From Gaeumannomyces sp. JS-464 (Eukaryota; Ascomycota; Sordariomycetes; Magnaporthales; Magnaporthaceae): DNA of 64,000 bases. The notes under the pieces are model-generated. The model searched no databases and was not told where the DNA came from. It saw only the letters and a program-made list of their open reading frames with translations. The stretch's first letter is position 1. Each line of letters starts with the position of its first letter. Where the stretch lies: positions 992,001-1,056,000 of the forward strand of contig NGZR01000006.1 in NCBI GenBank assembly GCA_002197995.1, given 5' to 3'. The position numbers and the translations under genes were made by a program. Shown piece by piece: positions 1-11,658 of this stretch.

Positions 1-3000
1 GCTAGCTCGATGGTGTTTTACGATCGTCCTTTTGAACGGGCTGAAGGCTATGTCAGCTCAGCCACCATTTATTCGAGCAGCCACCTCAACAGTCGTGCGG
101 GGACACGGTGAATGGCCACAAGAAGCGAGCTATATGAGCCCCCGTAATCGTGCAGGCAATTATCAGCATTGGCGGCCATGGATCTCTCAGCAGCCGAAAA
201 GATGGGGAGCATCGAGATGGTGGTGGTGGCACGTCGCCCGAAAAATAATTGAGACTGCAAGAAGCGATCCTACCCCTGTCACCTTCAAATGTGGACAACA
301 TAGCCATTTCAATCAACTATATCTTAAACAAAACAGCTGATTTTACCAAAATGAACACTCCATTATAAATCCCGATTGCAGTTTTTTATTTTTATTTTTT
401 ATTTTTTGTATATTTTATTTGGATTTTGTTTCGTCGTTTTGGCTGCAATTTCTGGAAGCTGTTTTTTTCTGCAGTCTCAATTATTTTCCGGGCGACGTGG
501 GTGGGTAGTCCATCATCCAGGCACAGCAAGACAGATCACACACACACATGCGCGCACAAACGGCGAGCCGACCAGAAGACACCCCGCAATTTGGCCCACT
601 CGCGACGAAACCCCACCGCCCGCCCGTTGGGTCTCTGTGCTCGCTGCTGGGTTCCATGCTGCTGACTCCATGCGGCAGAGGTTCGGGTGCTGCAGAAGCA
701 AGAGCACGGGGTTCGGTTGGCGTTATCAAATACTTTGCTGACGCCGGCCCCAGCTCGGGTTTGGCCTTTGTAATGATACGACGACAGACAGTCCTACGCA
801 GAGTGGAATCCCATATTCCATGCATGGGGCGGGGGATGGCTGATGTCTGTCCGTCCTTTGCCCCCATCCCACGTTATCTCCCGGATCTCGTCTCCGCGAT
901 CACCTGCGCCGCATATGTACGGAGAGGGAGGCGAAAAAAAATAAAACGCTTTCAAAGAAAACCGGGCTGTGGAGGGATGTCGTCGTGCGGCTTGGGAGCA
1001 AACAAAGGACCGGGCAGACACGTGTGGCTGGCAAATGGACGGATGGGATGGATGGATTGCGGTATTGATGCCGAACGCGGCCCCCAAATTCTCACGTTCG
1101 GAGTCCTTACTCAACTCGGGCATGTCAGTGACGTGTTCGCACTGTAACACAGTTCTTGCCCCTGGAGGACGTGGGACTGTCAGATGGGCAGCAGCTCGCG
1201 CGCTCCCATGCTACCGGATCGAGGCCAGCATACTGATACTTAACCAAGAGGGGTCGGTCTTGCGCTGATACGACGTTGTATCCGTGGTTTGGCTTGCTTG
1301 TCGCTGCTACGCTTGATGCCAACCTTCCGAAGAGTGTGGAAATTCTCCGATACCCAAGGATTAGAGGATGGGAACTGGGTATCAATTAGGATAAGTGGAA
1401 AGGCTGAGGAGAGGATATGCCTTGATATGGCCGAAAAATGCATCCGACGGATGGTTTGTTGTGGTGGCCGAGGATGGCTACCTTAGGTAGCTGGACTCCA
1501 TTCGCTGTTGAAGAAGCTTCATGTTCTTTGTTTTGGTCTAGGTAGGTGGGTCTAGATGTGGGGTAGACAGTCTCCATAGCCGGCCCCTTCGATGACGGAT
1601 CCGATTATCGACACCTGCAACAGTTGATCCCTTGATCCTCCATGCCGTGTCTTTGGTCGAGCCGTGCAACCATGTTCCTGATCACACACACACATGGCCC
1701 CTTGCCCTCCCTCCCCTCCCCTTGCCTTTGCTTTCCCAAGCATGCCCACCCAATTTCCCTTTTTCCCCACCGCCACCCGTGGGCGAATGCACGCAACACC
1801 AGTCTGTTGGCTCGCCTCAGCCTTATGCGCCGTGGTGCGGTAGTGCTGTCAGCTGGTGCACTGGCGTGCAACTAGGATCGGATCCGGCCCTCAGCCAGCA
1901 GCCAGGGTGGTTGCTCCTCCATCAGAAAAGCCTTGATTCCACACCGCATTTACAGCCGGAAAGGTTTGCGAACTTGGCCACATGCAATCCTTCACAGCCG
2001 CTGCGCACGCTGAAGCTTTGAGGCCTACGGCCAAGAGTTCTTCGGCAAGTGAAAACCGGCAGTGGGGCCAACTGGGGACGGAGACAGGACGATGGAAGGT
2101 CAGCAACAAGGCGGCCCTGAGCTCCAGGGAATGCCAGGCCGTTTGAGTCGCTGGGCAGCAATTAGCCTTTGCCCAGCGTTATCTCCAGACAGGCGAGCAG
2201 AGGACACAGACACGGTCCCGCACGCACAGTGCGCGGCTCAGCGACGCCGTAGCCCACTCTAGCTCTTTCGGCTGAGCCGACCTTGCAGCCCCAGCCCACC
2301 TCTAGCGCAGTCCACCACAGCAGGAGCAACGGTCTCGCCCAGTGCTACGCTGGCTGCGTCCCTCCTACCAACGACCCGCGAAGGGTTGGCACCCAAGGCT
2401 TTGCCTGGTAGGACTTGGGCGAAAACTAAGCGATTTCTCGCAGAGGAAAAAAAAAAAGAAAAAAGTCCTAGGGCGCCAGCCATCTCACCTAGAGGCCCCT
2501 CCCTCACAGAGAAAATCGGTCACCCGCACTGCCCGTCTCCTCCACAGACAGTCCACAGAAGTCCTACCTAGTATTACTACCACCGCTACCACCACTACCA
2601 CATCCGGGAGTTGCATCCAGCTGCTCCTGCCCCTACTGCCGTCGCTACCTCGCACTTGCCTGGCCCCCCGCTTACTCGCGGGCTGCCACCCCTCCCTTAT
2701 CCTCCTCCACCCTCTCTGTCCCTCTCGCCGCATTGCTGCGTGGACTGTCTGGTCCTGTCCTGTGTCCTGGGCGCCTATCCTGTGAAGAGACCCTCCTTGC
2801 CGGCCCCCAGCCTCTCCTCCATCCGGGCCTGCTCCCTCGCCATTTTCCCCAGCCGACGCCTCACCTCAGACGCACACCCCCCCCTTAGGCTTAGGTCCCC
2901 TCAGGTCCTACCTAGGCTCAAATTAGTCTCGCCTGTCTCCTCGTCCCCGTCTCTCGTCCTCTTTTTCTTGCTCCCCCTCCCCTCACCGTCGGCGCCCCGT

Positions 3001-3005
3001 TCCAT
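1..3005. other. intergenic region and 5' leader of the Hsp70-like gene
   Basis: No coding sequence with recognisable homology is visible; the ORFs here are short, proline/arginine-rich and overlap on both strands, as expected by chance in GC-rich DNA. The last 500 bases or so are strongly C+T-rich, a composition typical of fungal core promoters and 5' UTRs, and lead directly into the ATG at 3006. Copies of a TACCTA/TAGGTA word occur near 1484, 1541, 2566 and 2906. Confidence 0.6.
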
Positions 3006-5584
3006 ATGAGTTCTATGAACTCGCGCTTCAAAGCCTTGGGTTTTGGTAAACGTCGATCCACAGCCAGCATACAAGGCCCCGAGGCCCCGACGTCGCACCA
3101 GCAAATTCCGCAGCAGCAGCAGCACCACAGCAGACACCACCAGCACCAGCAGCACCACTCGAATCCCCTCCTCCTCCCATCCCGCCGAACTCATCCGGCC
3201 GCCACAACTGCCGCCGTCTTCCCCGCCCGCCCCGGGCCAGCGCCCCTCGATCCAGTCCTCGTCGTCGCAGCAGAGCCTTGCTGGAATGAATCACCCAGGC
3301 GCCGGCCCCCCGCCCTAGCTACACGGCAAAACTACCCGCCCCAACCCGGCGGTCCGGCACCTCCCCTCGGCCGCACCAGCCCACCAACCAAGGCCCAACC
3401 CGCACCCCGCCGTCCCAAATGGTTGGCGGTCTCCCCCGATCAACACGGGCGCCCCCGGCGGCGTCACCGGCTACCCGCCCATGGGTGGCCCGCCTCCCAT
3501 CCGGCGCCCCCAGGCTACGCTGGCGCCGCCGGCTACCCCCGCCGGGCCCTCCCAGCCCAGGGCAACATGCCTGTCGCCGCTACGCCAGGAATCCGCTGCG
3601 AGGTCGAGGGAACAGCAGGAGCAAGGCCAGCTGATTGTTGGAATTGATTTTGTATGTTTTGTTTTCTCGATCGACCTGCCTGCTCCTGCTCTGATCTCAT
3701 TCGCTAACCTTTTCCATCCCTGAATCCGCGTAGGGCAGACGTTTTCTGGCGTGGCTTTTCGCTTTCGCAACCACAACGAGCGAAGGAGGACATCATTACC
3801 GAATGGCCTGGTGCCGGTTCGTACACAAAACAAAAGGTTAGTTTCTGCGCCTGTTGGCACCACCGCCATGACCTAAGCGCCGGATTGCCCTGGCCGGGAT
3901 GCTTGCAGAAGGCTGACCTGTTGGTCTCGCTCACGCTTTCGATAGATTCCACCGTTCTCTACTATGACAGTACCAGAAGGTGGTGGGCTGGGGCCCGATA
4001 TCGCCGACGCCCTGGCCCCTACCGGATACCCTAAGCCCGGAGTACAGAAGGTCGAGTGGTTCAAGCTCCAGCTGATGCTTTCGGGCAACACGTACATCGA
4101 CCCCATCAACCTGCCGCCCCTGCCGCCCGAAAGTCGGAGATCGATGTGGCGGCCGATTACCTGTTTAGCTGCGCCAGGCCATGCGCTCGGCGCTCCAGAA
4201 GACGCTCGGCGAGGTCTTCAACCGTGAAGAGCGCAACATTCGTTACTACCTGACGGTGCCCGCCATCTGGAACGATGCTGGCAAGGCGGCGACCAGGGCC
4301 GCGGCCATCCAGGCCGGTTTCCTGCGCGACGAGAACGACAACAGGTTGACACTAGTCAGCGAGCCCGAGGCCGCCTCGCTCTTCTGTTCCAAGGCCGGCC
4401 TGCTAAACCTGAAGGTGCACGACGCTGTGCTGATCGTCGACTGTGGCGGGCACCGTCGATTTGATCGCATACGAGGTCGAGGACGAGAACCCCTTCACCG
4501 TGGCCGAATGCACGGCTGGCTCGGGCGACTCTTGCGGTTCGACGGCGCTGAACCGCAACTTCAGCAACATCCTGCGCACCAAGATCCGTAAGATGAAGCT
4601 GCCCGACGGGTCCAAGACGGCGGGCCGTGTGTACGCCAAGTGCATCATGGACTTTGAGAACAGGATCAAGGCCGACTTCCGTAACAACGGCCAGAAGTGG
4701 GCCGTCGACGTCGGCATCGAGGCCGAGTTCCCCGAGGCCGGCATCGAGGAGGGCTACATGACCTTCACCAACGAGGAGATCCTGCAGTGCTTCGAGCCCG
4801 TCGTTAACCGCATTCTGGAGCTTGTGCGGAACCAGATCATCGCCATCCAGGCCAGAACCGGACGCTGCAGAACATCCTGGTTGTCGGTGGTTTCGGCGCA
4901 TCCGAGTACCTGTTCCAGCAGATCAAGCTCCACGTGCCGCCCCAGTTCCAGTCCAAGGTCGTCCGGCCCATGGATTCGGTGGCTGCCATCGTCAAGGGCG
5001 CCGTCACGGCGGGTATCACGGAGCGCGTCATCACGCACCGTGTGGCGCGCAGGCACTATCTGATGGCGACACTGCAGCCCTTCAAGGAGGGTTACCACCC
5101 CGAGGCGTACCGTGTGCCTTCGCTGGACGGAAAGGACAGGTGCAAGTTCACGCGTCAGATCTTTGTGCAGAAGGGCCAGAAGGTCAAGATTGGCGAGCCC
5201 GTCAAGGTTTCCTTCTTCCGGCAGGTTGCACCGGGCGCCACGCTTATGTACGAAGACATCCTGTATGCGTGTGACGACGACGTGTGCCCGGAGTACACTA
5301 AGGATCCCCGTAAGTTTTCTTTTTCCTGTTATGCGACGGATCATGGGTGATGGGTGACTGACCTTTTGTTCTCCCGAATTGCAGGCATCAAGGAGGTTGT
5401 CACGCTCACCTCTGATCTCTCGCGCAAGAACCTCGAGAAGGACTTTGAGCGCATGGACACGCCACAAGGAACCTTCTACAGGGTGTACTTTGATATTTAC
5501 CTGACGCTCGACGGATCCGAGTTCAGTGCTGAGCTGGTTTGTCAAGGAGAGGTCATGGGACGGTGCAGGGCTCGCTTCAGATAA
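3006..5584 (+). CDS. Hsp70-family (HSPA12-like) ATPase domain protein, multiply frameshifted
   Basis: Fungal Hsp70-like protein with an actin-type ATPase fold, probably cytosolic; client unknown. The start MSSMNSRFKALGFGKRRS opens a Pro/Gln/Ser-rich N-terminus. The ATPase begins at LIVGIDF (3631-3651), followed by an intron (3652-3733) and a TFSGVAF segment. A second intron spans about 3837-3945. Then come EWFKLQLMLSGNTYID, REERNIRYYLTVPAIWND (about 4215-4275), the phosphate-2-like GTVDLIAYEV (about 4448) and an adenosine-motif-like VVGGFGASEYLFQQ (about 4882). A third intron (5310-5384) precedes the end, SAELVCQGEVMGRCRARFR. The conserved protein is spread over all three forward frames: frame changes are needed near 3100, 3315, 3738, 3790, 3950, 3980, 4000, 4130, 4162, 4445 and 4853. 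Most look like single missing bases. Amino acid conservation between breaks is high, so recent decay or assembly indels are likelier than an old pseudogene. Family call is sure; intactness is not. Confidence 0.85.
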
Positions 5585-6360
5585 AATGAGCCAAAAATCC
5601 AAGCGGGAGGGGTGTCTTTTGGTCCATGCCTGGGCTGTACAAGGGCGGAATTGGGAAAGAAGGGACCATCCTATTATATCCACCTATTCTTATTCCTTGA
5701 CGGCCCGCTTCTCGTTCTCCTCCCCTACTGTTTCTTCCTCCAGATGCTCCATTCTGCGATTTTTTTTTTCATATCTTGCTTTATTTCTTGTTTGACATCA
5801 CAGCAAGCTGCAGGACTATAGAGCCTGGCCATCCATGAAAGTTTCCCTTCAAAAAGGATCTGAATCTCGGGCGCGCAGCACTTTTGGCTTTTATTTTCCT
5901 GCTATGAATCGATTGATACCTCGAGAGGACATGAGTTGAGCTTTGGAAAAGCTCGTGACCAAGAGGAAAGAAATGACATATGATAGACAGAAGGCCAACT
6001 AGTCTGGTTTAATGCGCCATGGAGGAGGGGAAAACGCATCGGTCTATCTGCCCACTTCAGGTCAGGCATTTGTCAGCCTGCCAGGACCAACAGGGGCTTG
6101 CTTGAGCACACACGACGTCATATGAGGACCAAGGTGAAGCAAAGGATGGATGAGGAAGGATCCCCGATGCAATCGAACGGCCGTCAGGAAGGACCTTGCA
6201 GGGTCGGCAGATGGGTGAAGAGCGGGCAAAGGAGTTTGGTCCTTCTTCCCCCGGTTAACTTGATGAGGAAAGCTGGTAAAGACTGCCCCGTGTTGGATGA
6301 CAACGGCGGCAGACGGGTGACGGCAGGACAGGACCGTTGCTGCTGGGTTTGGTTTGATGT

Positions 6361-6396
6361 GGGGGAGGAGGAGGAGGAGGAGGAGGAGGAGGAGGG
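6361..6396. repeat. (GGA)n trinucleotide microsatellite
   Basis: About eleven consecutive GAG/GGA units in noncoding DNA; seen directly. Confidence 0.95.
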
Positions 6397-8899
6397 AATC
6401 CATGATGTTAATGCGTTTGTGTTAAGGCTGCCACCTAATCGTGTGTATGCCACGGCATGTGTTAGGTGGTTGTGTTGTATGCACGCCTCCTCTCAGTTGA
6501 CGGACGTGGTCCTCGAGAGGGTGTACTTGTGATGTTCTTTTGGTTTTGCCGTGGAACGGGCGCATGTCTGGGGTGGCAAGAATAGCCTCGTCCTTCCTCG
6601 ATCGGTTTGTCTATGGGTTCTAGGTATATCTCTGTCACCCTGGCTTTTCCGTCCGTGCCCTCCTCGTCTAATGTGTATCCCATAGAAGTGACGTCGGTCT
6701 CTCCCTCCCCGGGCCGTTCGCTCCGGCCAAAGAGCGAAGCTAGGAGAGCTGAAAAATGTGGATGGCATCACGTGTGTGTATGTGTGCATCAGAAGTCGAA
6801 GCGAAGGGACTGCAGCTTCAGTGTGCGATGCGGGTAGGTAGGTATTGTAGACGGCATGTCTTATGAGTCTACACGTACTCTTTCCCTCCTCCTGGTAAGT
6901 CTCCGGTGACTGCGAGCGGCTCAGGCCATCGCATCTTCCCGGGCCGCCACTCCCTATCGCACGTTCTTTTTTTTTTTTTTTTTCTTCGGCGACATTTCGT
7001 CTTGTATCTTCTTTGCTTCTTGTCATCCTTTCCTGCCCAGCGCGCCTCTAGCCCGAGCTTGCTGCCCGACTGCCCTCCTGGCAATTTCTTTTGTGGCACA
7101 GGTGATTCGACTCGATGCGTGCTTTCCCAGCTACCTGACGGGCACTTCCGGGTGGCTTGTTCTCGCACGCGGTGCACTACGTACCGAGCATGTAGATGAT
7201 ATGTACCTGGTAGGTACGTACAGGCAAAGGCACGCGTATAGAACCCAATGTGAAGTAATAACGCCCTCTTGGGCAAGCGTCCGCTCCAAGGTTTACTGAC
7301 CTGGGTTGGGCTCTTCTTGTTCGCAAACCGTTTCCCAGCATTTCCCTTGCCCCCGTCCCTCGTCTCTTCCCGCAGATACGAACGGCTCGTTGTACCTTGG
7401 TACACCGCGACCTGGTCAAGTCGAGTGTTGAAGGGGGCTCAACCGGGAAAGAAGCAAGCCTCAAAGCAAACATCAGACCCTTTCCCCCCACCCCAGCTTT
7501 CTTGTCCCGGCTTGACCGGTCAGATGAAGGGAAAGAGGGTTGTTGAGTGGGCCTTCTGTACCTACCTACCTCCCGCGCGCAGTCCAGCCAGCTTAAGCGG
7601 TTTGCTTTGTTTCCTGTACTGGCTGACCATTTTCCGCCTCGCTCGCGTCGTGCTGCCTGGCGAGCTGCAGCTCGTGTATGTCGGGGACCTAGGGAGATGC
7701 GGATTGATCAAAGAGGGCGGCGGTATGAAAACAAAATGAGGTGGGCATTTCCCATTTGTTCCCCATATGTACATGCGGAGATGGGCAGGCTGACTGGGCC
7801 GGACCCGGCCGGTAGATCATGGTACAATTCCCCCTCCAAAACAGCCCATGGCGTTTTCTGGCCCTCCTTGTGTGGCAGCTTATTTATCAGCCCGCAGCTG
7901 TCTCTTGTCAATCCCCACGCTTGGCATTCCGCCTATGTCCAGCCCACTCCAAATCCTCCCAAAAAAAAAAAAAAAACAGTCGTATTTTCTAACTATCCAA
8001 TACATACATCACTCCCCTCATATATATTAGTGGGCTGAAGGTCTACATACTACATGTGCAAGCAAGCATGCCGCGCCAGAAAGAACGCCACTCAGTGCAC
8101 CCCACGTCCACGGCCCGGCAACGTCGTCCTGCATGAGAGAGCCCACCAAAGGACATCTGGAGGACACCTCTGTTTTGCCATTGATCTTGTTTGGTGCGCT
8201 TGTCTCCTTTGGATACCACCTCGGTAGGGGCGACCAGTCTGTCTGGCTAAGCGAGCAAGCGCATAACATACCGGTGAGTGCAGATTAAGGGGAGGCGAGG
8301 TCAGGTGGAAAAGGTCAAGTCAAGGGAACGGCAAAGAGGCAAAAAGGGGGCCGAGTCCAAGTGATTCTACTCGCCGTCTTGTTGCCCACCTGCCTCCCTC
8401 GGACGAAAACCCAGGACAGCCCCCCTCTCTGAACCTGCATCCTCTCCTTCCTATTGTTTCGCTGATGAAACATGGAGCCTGGCTTTCCTATTTTCTGTGC
8501 TCTGGCTGTGCCTGAGCGAACAGCAGACAGAACCCGCCTGTCTATCCGTCCCGGGTCATGGGTGTGCAACCAGCAAATATGCCGGCTTACAACATGTCAA
8601 GCTTTGTCATGGCCTGTAAAATGACGAGACGGAAAGGTGCATGAGAGGGTGAGAAAGGAAAAAAAAAGCAAGAAAAAAGTCAAGGCAATAATAGCATAGC
8701 CACTATCACCCTCTCCTTCCTTTTTTCCCGTGTGCTGCCCCAGGTCACGGGGCCTGGTTCCAGGTGTGACAAAAGTCGTGCAAAACCTGATGCATCTCGG
8801 CGGTGCGTGTCATCATGGTGTGGTGATTTTTTTCTCTTTCTTTTCTGGCAACCCGGTAGCTGGGAACGAGCCTAAGGAATGGCTGATATGGAATATCTC

Positions 8900-8932
8900 C
8901 ACCCTCCCTCCTCCCTCCTCCCTCCTCCACCT
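8900..8932. repeat. CCCTCCT-type pyrimidine repeat
   Basis: Several consecutive CCCTCCT units in a polypyrimidine context, noncoding; seen directly. Confidence 0.85.
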
Positions 8933-9769
8933 CCTGGGCTTTCCACCAAGGACCGCCACCGCCGCGTATTCCCGGCCCGTCAGCTTATGTCGAACGAACC
9001 CTCCCCTCCCTCCTTCGCTTCGACCCGTCCGCAACACGTCTCATGACCGACCGACTGAACTGACAACAGGACCACCGGGAAGACCGAGCGAACCGGGCAC
9101 AGGTCTCCAGTCTTGCTGCCCAAATCCCCCCCTGGGAGCCTGGATCTTGGCTTTGCCCTCTCTCTCTCTCTACCTGGGACCGGGTTCTCGTCATAGTGGC
9201 ACCACATGCGTGGAACCCCCCCTCTCCCTTCCCTGGTCTCCCCGTCCACTTTTCTCCAGCCTAAAAACTCTTGAGGGAGAACGAGGAAGAAAGGCATGTA
9301 AAGCGTTGGCTCCATCGTACTGCATATCCGCATCAGACAAGTGTAAAGCCGGGACCAGGGATCACCTGCGTGTACGCGTCTGTGCTGGTTCGCCTCTAAA
9401 TCTCGAAATTCCGCGTTTGTGTTCCCCGGTCCGCTCGTTCCGCCAACCCTTGCCACGCCTCAAAAAAATAAAATAAAAAAAATAGCACTTCGCATCTCTA
9501 ATGCGGAAGCCATGGGCTGAGAGCTCGGCCTCTCCTCTCTCCTCCTCGCTTGCCTCGCCAGAGCGAGAAAAAACTCAGCATCCTAACCCAAAAGACCAAA
9601 AAGCGAGCGGGCCTTATCAGGCTTAGACCGCATGCCACACACAGGATGCAATAGCACGTAGCAGCAACACCACGCCATTATAGCTCCGTACGCCGCAAAT
9701 CTGGCTTCCCCTCCTTCCCGCCTCCTCCCACCCTTCCGCTCTCCTGCTTCCCCCGATCCCTTTTTTCCC

Positions 9770-9797
9770 TTCTCTCTCCCTCTCTCTCTCTCTCTCC
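9770..9797. repeat. (CT)n dinucleotide run
   Basis: CT dinucleotides repeated with slight interruption, noncoding; seen directly. Confidence 0.85.
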
Positions 9798-11658
9798 TCG
9801 AATTTGCATGCCGCTCAGCCATGTGTGTCTGCATGCATGATATGTAAGCCGCCTGTAGCTATGCGCGCCCACGTTCTCCTCTCAAACCCTGGCCACAGCC
9901 CCCTGCTCCCGGCCAGGCCCAGCAGACAGCGGGCTATATGCCGGTTTATATGACAACCGTCGCGCAGCCATCCTCGGCTTATGGCGTGTGATAGGAATAG
10001 ATATCTGTGCCCAACAACCCATATATCACACCACTTCATCACACACCTTCCTGCTGATCCATTCCTTCTCGCCCGTCTAGGAAATCCGCAAAAAAGCAAC
10101 CCCAAACCAGGAAGAATTCTAAAGCGGCGTACAGCCCGAACGAGTAAACGGCGTGCCTTCGCCCTGGGCAACGGGGAAGAGCGGCATGGGAGGGGGTATG
10201 GCAGAGGGAAGCTGGCGTTGCCTGTTTTCGCTGTTCCGCCTCGCCATCTCCACCGGTCTAGAGTCATGCGCGTTGCGCCCCGTCGCCGTAGTACAAGAAA
10301 GAAAAGCAAAGAAAAAAGAAAAGAAAAGGCCGAAGCGCACACGGCGAATCAGGAAGCTCTGATCCCCAACTCTCCTCCGGGACTCGAGACTTCCGCCTAC
10401 GATCGACGGGGACGTATCCTACGTGCTCGCTTCTTACTCGATGGTGCCTCTGGTTCTATCTCTTCTGCATTCTTAATGCCCAGGTATCCATCGTTCGGCA
10501 CCTGCGAGTACGCATGAAGCCTCAAGATGCTGCTTGGTCCAGGCAACTTTGCCCGACGGTTGGGCGCGTGATGGTGTAAGATCGCCATCCCTGTAACCGA
10601 TGGAAGAAGGCGCGAGTGTGCGTTGCGGTATCGCGAGTGCCGGTGGCAGGAGCCGTAGTGAGGGCTGCTGTGATATTGGCCGGAGGTGGACCGGGCGAGC
10701 GTGACGGGCGAGCTGTGGCGGACCTGTTGTCTTCTTCCTCCCAAGACCACGTTACACAGCCGGCGCAAAGAAGCGCCTAAGGAAACAACCAAACAGTCCC
10801 GAAGCTGTTTGGGATAGATGAAAAGAAGACGAAGGAGAAAAGGAGGCTTGGGAGAGGAAGCAAACACATGCAGCGTGGCGCTACGCGGCCTAAAAGAAAC
10901 GACGGCATGTAAAGAGCGATGTGTTGCTTGTCTCGCTCTCGGCGACTCCCGTTCCCTGGCGAGGATCAAACCGTGACAAGTACGCGAGGCCGGTCAGCGA
11001 AAAATGGGGCGGTGGCGGCCGGCGGTCGTGCATGCATGGCTTGTTGGTGGAAGAAAAAATAGCAATGGATCAGCACGTATGGCCCGCACCAAGGAGTGCG
11101 TGTAACAAGGCGTGCCAAGCACGAGGAGGGGAGCAGGGGGGTCGGCAAGCGAGGGAGACCGGGAGCTGGCAGAGGGCAGAAGAAGCGAAAAATAAAAGGC
11201 GGCCGTGGCACGAGGCGTCAGGCAGGGGACATGCCACGCCTGACCGGGTGCTTGCAGCTCAGGGAAACGGATGGGGACCACGTACCGGGAAACGAAGATG
11301 AGAGGGGTACACACACCTACCCCAAGCCGCGGCGTGCTGCACGAGGAACTCCCGTTCCTGCTCCTGTCTCTTCCCTCCCGCTTGTGGCCGAGCAGGTCGC
11401 AAATTCACATGATATGCAGGACAGCTGGCAAACCGGCGGAAGTTCGCCAGAGAGAACCGAGGACAGACTCATCGGGATCGGGGAAGGGGCTGGGCGAAAT
11501 CCCCCACCCGCTCTCACCATTGTCGCGCCTATATCTAAGGGGACGTCCTCCTATTCTTCCTTCGACTTTCCTCTGTGTCTCCTCTCTAGAGAAACCTGGA
11601 CGGGTTAGCTTCAAGAACCCTCGGGAACGGCAGCGGCAACCCAAGACACCGCCGAAAC

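Larger units (their letters stand above)
5585..11658. other. 6 kb without recognisable genes
   Basis: Both strands carry only ORFs of low-complexity or shadow character; the longest (8730-9476, 248 codons) shows no domain I recognise. The interval holds a GGA microsatellite (6361-6396), a poly-T run near 6967-6983, a poly-A run near 7961-7976, a CCCTCCT array near 8901-8929 and CT runs near 9157 and 9770. TACCTA/TAGGTA words recur near 6833, 7205 and 7561. It probably contains the 3' UTR of the Hsp70-like gene and long regulatory or 5' leader DNA of the NLR gene. A small or fast-evolving gene cannot be excluded. Confidence 0.5.

Noticed and set aside
4754..5683. 309-codon minus ORF opposite the Hsp70-like gene
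   Set aside because: The sense strand carries conserved Hsp70 motifs; this is its antisense shadow.
8730..9476. 248-codon plus-strand ORF
   Set aside because: Pro/Ser/Leu-rich low complexity from pyrimidine tracts, with no recognisable domain or splice context.
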